This document shows positions 36,346 through 48,113 of a stretch of DNA of 64,000 nt, piece by piece. The first letter of the stretch is position 1; every line of letters begins with the position of its first letter. The position numbers and the translations under genes are program-made. Source of the stretch: Strix aluco (taxonomy: Eukaryota > Chordata > Aves > Strigiformes > Strigidae); the NCBI RefSeq assembly GCF_031877795.1, contig NC_133934.1, positions 45,662,725-45,726,724 on the forward strand, written 5' to 3'. The notes beneath the pieces were generated by a model. It saw nothing but the letters and a program-made list of their open reading frames with translations, made no database searches and was not told the DNA's origin.

Positions 36346-39300
36346 CCAGCATTGAAAAAGGTTCTAATATGTACCTACATGTAAAGACAAAATACTTACA
36401 AATAAGTGAAGAAGAGAAGCAAAATAGATTAGGAGGAAACTTCACTTATGAATTATATGTTCCATAATTTGCCACAAAAGGATTTCTTTTTTTTCCAGGA
36501 AAGCATAGCAATATGGCCTCTAATCAAGACCAGCATAAGAATGCCTGTGTTGGCTATCATTCCTAGGATGTATTTGTTCCCTGTATGAAATCTAGATGAG
36601 AGTGCACCTGAGTACAACTATATATAATTTTTACGATTCTATTCTCTACATGGAAAAGTTACTAAAATTTAAGGCTTTTTTTAAAGAAATTATCCTTGGC
36701 ACCATGAAATTTATTTTTTTATGCAAGATTCACACAGAAAAGACTAGTATCTGCTTTCTGAGAACAAACTAGTGTAATGGAAAGTTAAATGCATATGAAC
36801 AACTGATCAACTCACAAATAATCTTTTAAAGTTTCAGCAGTCCAACTTTCTATTAATATAGCAGAAAATAACCTATTGTACTTAACTAAAAGAAGGGATG
36901 CACCATGTTAATCTTGAAAATGTTTTTTCCATTTTGCTTTCAGGAGAAGGAGAATTATTTTGCCACATTTTAGAGCGTTTTTTGTTCCTTCCTCATCACC
37001 ATTTCTAGCAGTGTTTAATGTTTCCCTTCTAAGAGTCTGGTTTGAGTCTTAAGTCAACAAAAAGCAGAAACCTTCATAAGACATAAAGTTTGTACAATAT
37101 CTTGGTGACTGTTCACTTTTTATGAAAGATTTGAAATTGTTGAACCTGTAGAATGAAATCTGAGACCAAGGACCTTTGGTAAAGGCAGACTTTCTCAGTG
37201 TTGTCCAGGTATTCCTCAAGTCTGACAGATGAATGCTCAGAAAATGGTCAGAAAGACAGTATCATTTCCAAGCATTTGCTCAGTTAGCCCTACAGTATTC
37301 ACAGGAGTGCAAAACCTGATACTAAAATGAAACCTCTTATTTTAACACTGCGTCCTTCTTTTCTTCTTCACTCTGTTTCAAGATGGAAACATGAGTTCAG
37401 CTCATCATCTGTTTCAGCAGTGGAGAGGCCACAGAGAAGGAAGAGAGGCTCTTCCTGACAGTATTTTTGGCTTGTCCTTGTAAAATGGAATTAAGTTGCA
37501 TGGGTCCTCCCTCTCCTTGCAGCAGCCAAGGTTAGCCATAAGCTCATCTTCAGTGAGAAATTGATGGTTTTAATCTTGAGTGCTGATTTTCAAACTGAAA
37601 TACAGTTCATCACATTGCTGTTTTTCCATATTACCAAGCCCTTTGACAGAGATAATTCTTATTTAAAATAAACCACAAGACAGACAGCACCAGGTTATGA
37701 TAGTTTGAAGACTGATCATATTTTGCATTTATTTCCTATGCTTTTGCTTTTAAGGTGAATGAATCTCAGCTAGTATAGAGGAGAGTTAAAATATTAATTT
37801 TAAATTTGTTCCTCTAACATATATGATATGCTTTTGTCTTCCATTTACACTATCTTTATATTCTTATGTAACTCAGAAACCCAGCAATAATTAGTGGTAT
37901 GGTAGCACTTTAATGTGAAAATTATGTTTCTATTTTACAATTTATGATTTTTGCTCCAGGCTGTTGTGGTAAACAGTAATATTCTGTAAAAAAAATGTTT
38001 GACACGTTGATGCATGGGCTGATTTAATTCTTTCTTTGGGACACTAAAAGAAAAAACATAATTAACATCACTCCTGAGATTTAACTTTTGTATTATGCTA
38101 ATTATTCTTTGAACTGGAAACAGTTTTTCAAGTGAACTTAAACTGTGTTGCTTAGCTATAATTACATTTTAGTCTACTGTCTAATAATAGGCTGATTCTC
38201 TTCCTTTATGCTTTGAGAATTATTGTCACAAAAATATTTGAACAGTCTACATTTGTATGTTCTTGTTGCAGTCACTGAGGTGGGGGAAGGTTAGCTGCAC
38301 CTTGGAAGTTTCATTTGAAGCATTAGTAGAGTGCTTCAGGCATCAGATCTTAAATTGGTGTACCCTATGGACCAAAAATCTCATATTTTAATATATTTGT
38401 GTCCTTTATATCCTTTCGGTGTGATGATCACATTCATCCACTGCTCTAGGCTCTCAGTAATTTCTTCTATGCATAAGTAAACTTTTAAAAGTGCTTCCAT
38501 GCTTGTCTTTGTAAAAATATGCATGGTATATACATAAAAAATTAATAAAGCTATACCAAAAAACTGATTTTTATTTCCAAAGCCTTAGAAATCAATATCA
38601 AAAATAACATCCTCCACTCCCATGTTATCATAATTTCTGAGATAGAACAGCTCTCATATTAATAAGAGATATAAATGAAAGTTTGTGATATAATTTACTG
38701 ACTGTACTGAGTATTTTTATTAATTTATGTGCTGCATCAGACTTCTCCATGAACTGTGTGAAGTAATAAGGCTAATAATTTTGGTTTTATCATTCTCTGA
38801 TTTCCTTGTGAGAGACAAAAGTTCCAAATTTAGTTAGTCTTGTATTTTTGATAAACTAGGTATTTGTTCCTGGAGTTATCATATGTAAATGCTGGAGGAA
38901 AGCTTAAAGATCTGATCATGAAGCTCTCAATGGTTAAAACATAAACACAGAGTCTTGTACCTTTGTTCTTTTTTCTAATAAATAAAGTGAACAGTAGATT
39001 TTATGCATGCATAGAAATTCTGAATTCTGAAAATCTGTGTTAAGTATCATATTGGGGCTCTTCGAAAAGAGTTACAATCTTATATATATGTGTTGCAAAA
39101 ATAATTGTGGGTTGTTTTTTTTTTTTGATTCAAAGACTCATTTTAAACTTCCCATACATCTGAGATTCTTAAGGCCTCAGATTATCATTATGACTTTCAA
39201 CATCACTTTTCTTATCCCAGCATGCATCAGAAGGATGCTGTGGTACATTGATTTATATCTGTTAACATCCCTGTAAGGTCAGGTCTGGTGTTTTTAAGAA

Positions 39301-42300
39301 AGGAAAAGATTTGGTAATTTTGGGAGTTCCTTAGCAGTGGTTAGGCATTTCTCACTGAAACTGGATTTCTGAGGTGACCTTTGGTAAGGTCCACCAATCT
39401 ACAAGCCACACCTAGTTAGGGAGCACGAGAAGGAATTCCATTTGCTGAAAAGGATTATTGCTATCACTCTTGTCAGTGAATATTTAGGGACAAGTAGCTT
39501 CTCAGCACACTGTTCGTTCTGTGTATAAACTAAGTTTGTAAGCCAATAATCATTATGAAGTTTTCCTAGTTTTAGATCAGTGTCTGAGGGATCTGTTCCA
39601 TCACAATCCTGTAATAATCGCATCAGAATTATTTGTGTGGGATACATGTAATAACTTTCTTCTATTTCCAGTATTTATGTCCAGCAGTAATTATGCACTT
39701 CTGTTTTCCTGTGTTATCTTTTACATTACTTTCTTATCCCTCCTTTTGATAGTAATTTATTTCACAAATGGCCTCTTTCTGAACAAAACAAACACATTTT
39801 TTTGGTGTTAATGATTGTGTATTTAATTATTACAATTTCTAACATGTTCCCCTTGCAGCATTTCATGGAATACAAAATGTTACCTGTAAAACTTCACTAG
39901 TTAAAACACCTCCTTTAAGTAACTTAAACTGAGGCACAAAGAAATAGGAAAGTTCTACGGAGTCGAACTCCTTTCAGCCAACATACAATGCAAAAGCTGA
40001 ATGAATATGCACTGTGCAGTGAAGGTTTATTTACAAACATGAGTGGTAAAAGTGCAGCTTCAGAGTTGAAGCTTCCCAATTGAAAATGATGTGTCTAGAC
40101 AAATATATTCATCTGAAGTTTGTTAATAAGTGGAGGAGAAACAATCCAGAGAAAGACTCTTACGTAGTAAATTATTTTTAGAATTTAATGATACTTTATA
40201 TAAAGGGCGGGAGGGGGGGGGAAGAGCTGATATTATCACTATATGAAAATTTGGTATCTTTGAGTTTTCAAATATAAAAAAAGTACCATTTAAGAAGTGA
40301 TGCCCATAAATTTCTAATTTAGTACATTTCTGAGTTTACCTAGTCTCAAGTTTATCAAGAAATAGAGAACAGAAAGTAAAAGGCTATGCTTTCTAGGACT
40401 TGGACAGTAAGAATCCTGCTACTCCTTTTTGCTTGTACTAACATACATCTATACCCAGAAGAAGCCACATAACTGCTCACAAATGAAGGGTTCAGAATTT
40501 GGCAGAACTGGGATTAGAGAACAGAGTGGAAAGTGAAGACAAAAATCAAGTAATTGTACATATAAATTATCAAAAGCTTCAGAATATGCTCTTAAATATG
40601 CTTAGGGAAAAAATTATGGACTGAGAAATATTTTTTCCTCTTGCTTCATGTTAAGAGACAGTTCCATTTTTCTTTTCAGCAGGAATTAAATTTTACTGTA
40701 GAATATTTAAGCAGAGGGCAGAAGCCCTTGACATATCTCACTAGAAAAACTGTTCTTGTTTGCTGAATATCTTAACATCTTCTAAGAGTAAAAACATTGA
40801 TGAAATAATCCTAAACCAGAAGAACATAACTGATGACCCACCAAAAGAGAGTGAAATAATGAAGTTGCTACTTCCTTTAAAGACACAAAGAAGTGAAGTC
40901 CACAATAGCTAAAATTGTGACACTGTGGCTACTTTTTTTTCTCCTGGTTTCTAGTGGAAAAAAATTGTGGAATTACTCATGGAAAAAGCAAAGGAAAAAA
41001 AAAAGTTTTTCTGTGCTCTTAGACTGACTGAAAACTGGTATGATTACATTTACGTTAATATTATCATAGCAGGTTTGGATTGGTGAAAATATGAGGATAA
41101 ATCAGACACCATATGTGCAGCTCCATGATTAATTACTAAAAGAACACTTCTGTAATGAAGATTACGGCATTGTTTTGAAATTTGCTTCCTCCTCTTTATC
41201 CTTGCATGCATGTTATTTCTCTCCATCTGCAGGAAATATTATGAAATTAGAGTCAGTGGGCAACTGTGACAACAGAAGAATATTAATCATAAAAAGCTGT
41301 ATTACTAAAGAAGGCTCCTAAATTACTGGATGCTCACCAAGGGCTGTTAATGATCCACAATGTCAATCTAAATTTTTTTTCTGTTATATAATGAAATTAA
41401 ACAACAAAACCCCCAAAGCTAGAATGCTGCTTTAGAATGGATGTTTACAATGTCAAGCTAAGTTAATGTCACATAGTGAAAACAAAACTTTGCAAATGTT
41501 GTCTGCAAGAGGAAAATCTATTATTTCTGTCTAAATAATTCAGAGAGTCCCAGCATCAGAAAAGTCTTCCATGTTGCTGTGGGATTCAGGGTCAAGTTTA
41601 TAGTCACAACAATGTAAGACAGACACCCATGTACTAAGCTTGCTTAAACATCATTTCAATTATATTTTAACTATGCTGATTTAAAGTTTATTGTGCTCAC
41701 TTTGACATAATAGGGCAGGAAAAGCTGCAAATCAGAAAATAAACTATGTATTTTCACATTGTAACTAAATGGATCCTTACTGGACTCTGATATCAGGAAA
41801 ACGAAAGATTAAACTATATTAATCCATCATTTTGCAGACAGTCACTAAATGAAATTGGTGGAATGATTTAAAAACATTTTTTGTCTAGTTGAAGTGAAAA
41901 TGCTTTTCCCATGTTGTGTGAAGATATTGGAAAAAGTAGGTGTCATGCACAAACCATGTAACTAGTGTAATTACTTACCTGTTTTACTTAAAGACCGGTT
42001 TAGACATCCTTTAGTTTGTCCAGACCTAAGAATGGAAATAAATCTTCATTAAAATGCTAAGAAATACTAAGCAGCATGTACTGGAATTAAGATTAGAAAA
42101 TATTAGCAAACCTTTCATAAAAAAAATATTTCTGTGATTATAAGACTTATAAGGAGAAAGCACTATACTGTAAAAGAAAAAGTGAATTTTTAGAGGAGTA
42201 TCAATTGATCTGTGTTTGGACTGCTGCTATCCCTCCCATCCTTTTGTACCCATTGATAAGTCTTTCCTTTCCTTCTATTGACCAATGGTGTTCATATGAG

Positions 42301-42587
42301 TGGCTGGTGAGCTGGACTAGGAAGCTGATCTGGCCAGAAATTAACCTTTTCCTCCACTACCCTCCACCTCAACTTGTTATCAGTTGGAATATCATGGCCT
42401 AAGATCAGTTTCATGGAACAAACCAGCTTGCATCAAAATTATATAAAACTGATTTGAACTAGTGTGTTACTGTGGACATATAGTAGGTGGTAAAAATAAA
42501 TGCCCAAGATAAAAGTTGAACAGAACAGCACAGTCCTATGACTTCAGTCACTGAGCTACTGGTAACTACTGTGTGCAGCCCCACGCT

Positions 42588-42603
42588 CCCCCCCCCCTCC
42601 CCC
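42588..42603. repeat. C10TC5 homopolymer tract
   Basis: Ten C, one T and five C in a row; the opposite strand is a G tract with quadruplex potential. Confidence 0.8.
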
Positions 42604-45600
42604 AAAAGACATAGCTTTAAGCTTTTCTGTCAGGGTTTCTGGAGAGATACTTTGTCCCTATGCTATAATTTCAAGTGGGTGATGATAGCCTTGTGGGAAT
42701 GTTATTCTAGAAAGAGATTACTGGAGAGCAAACAGTGTTATAGCTACATTTATCCTCCCAGGCACATGTCTGATATCCCACTATGGTTAAAAAAAAAAAA
42801 TCCAAAATGTTGGAAAGGGTTGTCTTGCCTAGATTTCTACAAAATTATTCTTCTGGAGTATTTTTTAAATATCCTCTTTCAAGATTTGCATCTCCCTTGG
42901 GCTTTTAGAGTTGCCAAAACTGGAGCAAAATGTAGACCTGAATCCAAGCTACCTTTCATGGGTGATGTTCAAAGAAGTCAAGTAACTTTGGAAAGAAGGG
43001 ATAATTGTGGATTCTTCTAATGACACTACTCACCTTTTTCCAATGTGTGTTGTGTAGTATCATATTGTACGCTCAGAACTGTGGGGAAGTTGGAGCCTGT
43101 AGTACTATTATGGGCCATGAATAAGGAGCAGTACCAAGTGGCACCTCTCAGATTGGAGTTTGGGTTGTCTGCTGGGGCTGGCTTTAAGGATAGGAGGCTG
43201 CCCAAAGCAGCCAGCTATTGGGAGAGAGCAGCAATGTCTCTGCTCTTGTTTTGTTTCCAAGCGTTCAGCCTGGAAATTCCAGCCACTGGCTGCAGTGCCA
43301 GCACTGAGTGTTGGCAATCCTTTATTAAGTGAGAAATTAAGAAATATGAGCAGTATGCACTGCAGCAAGGGATATCGCCTCTCCTTCCTTAGCATCATCC
43401 CCCTTCCCCTCATCTTCCACCCCATGCCAATAAGAGGAATGGTGAACCTGATTTTCAGTCCCCTTGTTTATTACCTTTATCCTTTGGCGCTCTCCTCTTC
43501 TTCCTGCTGGAACTTCCTATTACTACAGGAGTAACTCAGTCCCTGGCCTTATTTTTGGAGGAGGCAAAGAGAGAAGGCTTGACCTGGCTTTGCCATCAGC
43601 TGTGACTTGAGATGATCTCTATCTGTATGCTGTCTTGCTCCAGAGGACAGAAATTGTTATCCCCTTTCTTCATTGACTATACAGAGCGCCTCATTTATGC
43701 AATTGTATGCTTTAAGACGCTGAAGATGAAAGAAATGTGATTTTTTCCCTCTGTCTGTAGGCAGGGTAATTCTGCTTTTCCACCATGGGTCACCATGAGA
43801 AATTTTGAGAATATGAGAATGAAGATATTAAAGTGCCTAATTAAAGACAAAAAAATTATTTTCTTTTATCTGCATAGCCTCCATTGAGGCTCTTTTTTCT
43901 GCTTAGTAGTCACATAAGAGCTGCAATAGTATAAATGTAATTGTTCTGAGATTGCATCATGTGTTGCTGTACAAGATTAAAATCTTTTTTCTGCATATAT
44001 AGTCTCCTGCAACTTTCAAAAAACTCTTTTTCTGTTTTGAGTAATCAGTGGTGTTTGCAGAAAATCTCATGTGGATAACAAGAAATATTTGAAATTACTG
44101 AAGGGTAGGCATTCCCATACCTTCAAAATACAGACAGGGGCAAGAGGAGCTTTCAATTCTAATTGTATGGAGACACTTACCTGGGTCAGCACTGAGGATG
44201 CATTCATGCCTACGGTAACTGATTCATCAATAAAGGACCTGTGTGTAGCTGCAGCACTTGCACATTTGCCATCAATTATCCAATCGACATTTGTGGCTGA
44301 GCAGTAGGAATGTGATGTTCAACAATGTCTCCTGGCTCCTTGACAGAGTGTCACACTTCACAAAGATGTCCTAGACTATCCCAGTCTATGTGGTTGACTT
44401 GGAAATTGGGAACGGTTTCAGGGTGGAATGAAAAAGGGAGCACGGACTTACATCTCAGGCAAGTGGGTGATTACTCTTAAGGTTGTCATTTCAGAGCGAT
44501 AACTTTATGTGAGAAGAGAGATGGGATGCTTTTGTCTATACACACAGCTCCTACCAGATGTGATACGGAGTGTCTGGTGATGACAGTACCTAAGCCATCT
44601 GGCTTTAATTTCTTATTGAAATGTAATTTTTTTCTGTTAAGAGGCTGCTCTTAGTGTTTCCTGGCACCATAGATGATCAAAACTTAGTTCCAGTCAATTT
44701 TACATAAACATTTCCCTATATTTCTATTATATAAATAAAACTGAAGATATTTACCTTTTTGCCTTTCCAAAACAAATATATATATATAAAATATTTAAAA
44801 TTTTTGCTTTTTTTGTCAACAAATGAACACAAAAATTTGTTAATGTATTATACACTGGTGGTGGAGGAGAGACAAAATTCATTCCTTTCACATGCTCACT
44901 GTTTCATCACCACATATTGTCTGCTCATTACTTTGTTTTGTATTATCTCCATTTCATTCTTCTTAGAAATGAAAATTTTGTTAGCTAATGAATTATTGAA
45001 AAATTTTATTTTACAATCCCTTTTAGTTACAAGCTCATCAGGACATTGTAGGTTTTCTGGTTTACTGTCAGCTTTCCAGCATCCATTTGGAAGGCTTTTG
45101 TTTAGTAGATATATTAAAGCAGTATAAAATCATATGCAGTAAAACTCTATAAAATAGTGTAAAGCAGTAAAGGATAGCAGGAAATTAAGGTTCTGATCCT
45201 AATGAATGGGACTGTGAGCACACAATAAGAGAAATGCATTATTTTATTAGAAATATCTATGCAAAATTTAAAGAAGGCTGCAGTTGTTCAATGAAAAATT
45301 AATATCATCTATAATGACGCAATAAATTTACTATAAATAGTAGAATGTAAAAGACCAAGTCAGCTGTCCCAGTCAAAAAAACCCTTTTTTCATCAGATAT
45401 GACACTGCAGAGTGGGATTTTTTTGTCTGTAAAATCTCAGAACTGTATGCATTTGCTTCGCATTCTACTCAGTCTATTCACTTCATTTTACATAAGTAAA
45501 GAAGATCCTTCTTTTATTCACTTGGACTTTAACATCCAAGTGAAGCAGCAAGTCTAGCAGACATCAGAGTTTCAATTCAAATTGGGGTCAAAGACACATC

Positions 45601-46650
45601 TTCAAACATGTTTCCATAGTATTCCCAAAGAATGCAGCTAAGCTGACAGGTTCTGGACACTTCCCCAATTGATGAATCTAAGAAAGCTCTTGAATACAAC
45701 ACATTGCACTAGCAACCCAAGCCAGATTTATGACTGACAGAACAAGTGCAATTTCCTGTATTTCTTTCTTACTATGCTGAATTCAAGCTCATGAAGAAAG
45801 TTGACCTTCGTGGCAGTAAAGAAGAGAGACAAGTCACTGCAAGCAGGAAAAAAGAGAGGCGAAAAACTCCACAGCAGTTAATTTAAAAAAGAGAAAATGC
45901 CTATAACTATTTTAGCTATTCAAGTACAGAACACTTTCACTTATTTGTATATTTCTGTATGATTAGACACAAACATTTTTAAAGACAATCATAAGCAACT
46001 TTGGATTTAATTAATTTTAGTTAATGGAGTTATTTTAGAGTATTGTTTCTATCCTTGTGAAACTTCATTGTCACTAAGTCCTACAAACAGGGTAAAATTC
46101 TAAAGTACTAAGTATGGATTTTAGAGTTGTTTTCATGTTTTCAATTAGGGCAGGATTTCATCTGTAGTTGAGTTAATTATATTAATGTGGGCACTGGAGG
46201 AGAGCACTGGAGGGCAAATGTATTTTTGGTTCAATCCTGATAAGGACAGTCTGCCCTCAGCTCCAAAAAGTCCTTGTTTAGTTGATAGCTGCAACATTCA
46301 TCAGTCCTTTTGGTAACTGATTGAACTGTTGTTCAATCCACATGCATCTTTATTCTCTGCAGTTTGATGATTTGATATTTCCTATCTGTGTTTGTACTGT
46401 TGTGTATTCTCCGCTCCATCACACCAGGGTGCATTCATGTCATTCCACTTAAGTGTTCATCTGTGTTTAAGGAGGCAGGAACTTTGTATGTTATAGACTT
46501 TCCCATATCACATTTCTCTCCGATATGTCCTCTAGCTATCTTCCCATGCTACAAAGGCTGACGAAACACTACTTCCCCTGCCCCAAACTACCTACAGGCT
46601 CTCTTTATATGTTTGGGTTTTTAGCACCTAGTTTCCTTTTTTGGTCCTTT

Positions 46651-46668
46651 ATATATATATATATATAT
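46651..46668. repeat. (AT)9 microsatellite
   Basis: Nine AT units between GTCCTTT and TTTTGTTAC. Likely length-variable. Confidence 0.85.
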
Positions 46669-47466
46669 TTTTGTTACTTCAAATCCCATTAGAGGTAAAA
46701 AAAGCAAAAGTGTCTATTCCAATCTTTGCCATTTCATTGTGGTCTTGAGCCACAATCTCCACATGGGTTCACTTTAAACCAGCTGAGTTACTGAAAAATC
46801 CCTTTCAATGCATAACAAAAATGGGACCCATCTCTGTTGGCTAAAGCACTTCAATAGAGCAAGTTTCATAGACACAAAGGGATAAAATCATAATATTAAC
46901 TAGAATACTTGCTTAATAGAAGAAGATTCTCTAAATTATCGTGGTAGTTTGAATTAACGGTAGGCATATCACGGTTTAGCATTCATTGAAGGAGTTCAAT
47001 AACACCAAGGCTCACAGTGGTTTTGTCGGTAACTAATTTTTTACCAAAACCCAAAATTTCCTTGAATAACAAAAGAGAGAAGTAGGGATGGCAGATTAGC
47101 ATCATGGTGAATATGGAGGAATTTTAGTCTTTAATTTAGCAGCTTACCTGTTTGAAAAAAAATTCTATCTTGAGTGGCCATTTTGCCTTCTCTAGGATGA
47201 CATATTTGTTCAAATATTGATTTACTATGGAAGTGTCAACAGCTTTTGTTTCTTCTTACATTTAATTAATGTTTGCAGTATTTTATTTAAGAAGACTAAA
47301 TAAAAAACTTGAAAACAAAAATATTTATATTTTCTAGCATGCACCGAGCACAGTTACACAATGGTATGTTAGGTGTTAATTTACAAATTTTTTAAAATGT
47401 TAACAGTACCAAAATATTTGCCTGTGTTCTAAGACAGCAGATTTTATATCTCTGATTTCATAACAT

Positions 47467-48108
47467 TGTACTGGGTCTGGCTGAGCCGGAATTGGTTTTC
47501 CCCTGTAGCAGCCTTCATGGTGCTGTGTTTTATGTTGGGAGCTGGCAGGGTGTTGATAGCACACTGGTGTTGTGGCTACTGCTGAGTAGTGCTTACACAG
47601 CACCAAGGCTCTTTCCAACATTTCCCCCCCACAGTGGGACGGGGTGGGCAAGATCTTGGGAGGGGACACAACCAGGACAGCTGACCCGAACTGACCAAAG
47701 GGATATTCCATACCATATGACGTCTGCTCAGTATAAAGCTGGGAGAAAGGAGGAAGGGGTTGGGGTCACCCTTGGTCCTCTGAGGCAACCACTACGTGTA
47801 TTGGAGCCCTGCTTCCTGAGAAGGCTCGACATTGCCTGCTGATGGGAAGTAGAGAATAAGTCTGGTTTTGGGAAGTAGAGAATAAATCTGTTTTCTTTTT
47901 GTTTCTGCACGTGGACCTTTGCTTTGATTTGCTTTGCTTAGATTAAAACTGCTTCTGTTTTACCCACAAGGGTTGGTTTTTTTTCTATCTTATTTTCTTT
48001 CCCTTTTTTGCCCTTTTGAAAAAAAAAAAAAGGGGGGAAGGGGGGGGGGGGGAAGTGGTAGAATGACTTGGTGGGTACCTGGCATTTAGCCAAGGTCAAA
48101 CCACCACA
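47467..48108 (+). mobile_element. Solo LTR of an endogenous retrovirus (ERVL-like)
   Basis: A 642-bp LTR with TGT...ACA ends, flanked on both sides by the same five bases, AACAT (47,462-47,466 and 48,109-48,113), a perfect target-site duplication. No gag, pol or env lies beside it, so it is a solo LTR left by LTR-LTR recombination. Visible parts: a CRE-like TGACGTC (47,718-47,724) next to GGGATATTCCATACCATATG; TATAAA (47,732-47,737); and a 26-bp duplication (47,844-47,895) whose second copy holds AATAAA at 47,881-47,886. An A13G6A2G13 purine tract sits at 48,019-48,052. The sequence resembles a common avian LTR group that I associate with ERVL; 5-bp duplications fit, but the class is by recall. 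Short open frames across it are not genes. It is inserted sense to FSTL5 in intron 1. Confidence 0.9.
48019..48052. repeat. Poly-purine A/G tract inside the LTR
   Basis: A run of 13 A, 6 G, 2 A and 13 G. It lies near the 3' end of the LTR, where related copies have a shorter G-rich stretch. Likely unstable in length and prone to triplex or quadruplex formation. Confidence 0.8.
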
Positions 48109-48113
48109 AACAT

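Larger units (their letters stand above)
36346..47466 (+). other. FSTL5 intron 1, middle part
   Basis: Mostly AT-rich. A somewhat GC-richer block at about 42,200-43,560 carries three consecutive plus-strand open frames of 160, 95 and 124 residues (42,538-43,534) without recognisable domains or splice signals that would join them; I do not call them genes. Simple sequence: a G-rich run at 40,205-40,221, C10TC5 at 42,588-42,603, and (AT)9 at 46,651-46,668. A perfect 10-bp inverted repeat with an 8-base loop lies at 45,517-45,544. Confidence 0.6.

Noticed and set aside
47492-47842. 116-residue open frame inside the LTR
   Set aside because: The interval is wholly within a solo LTR, which carries no coding gene.
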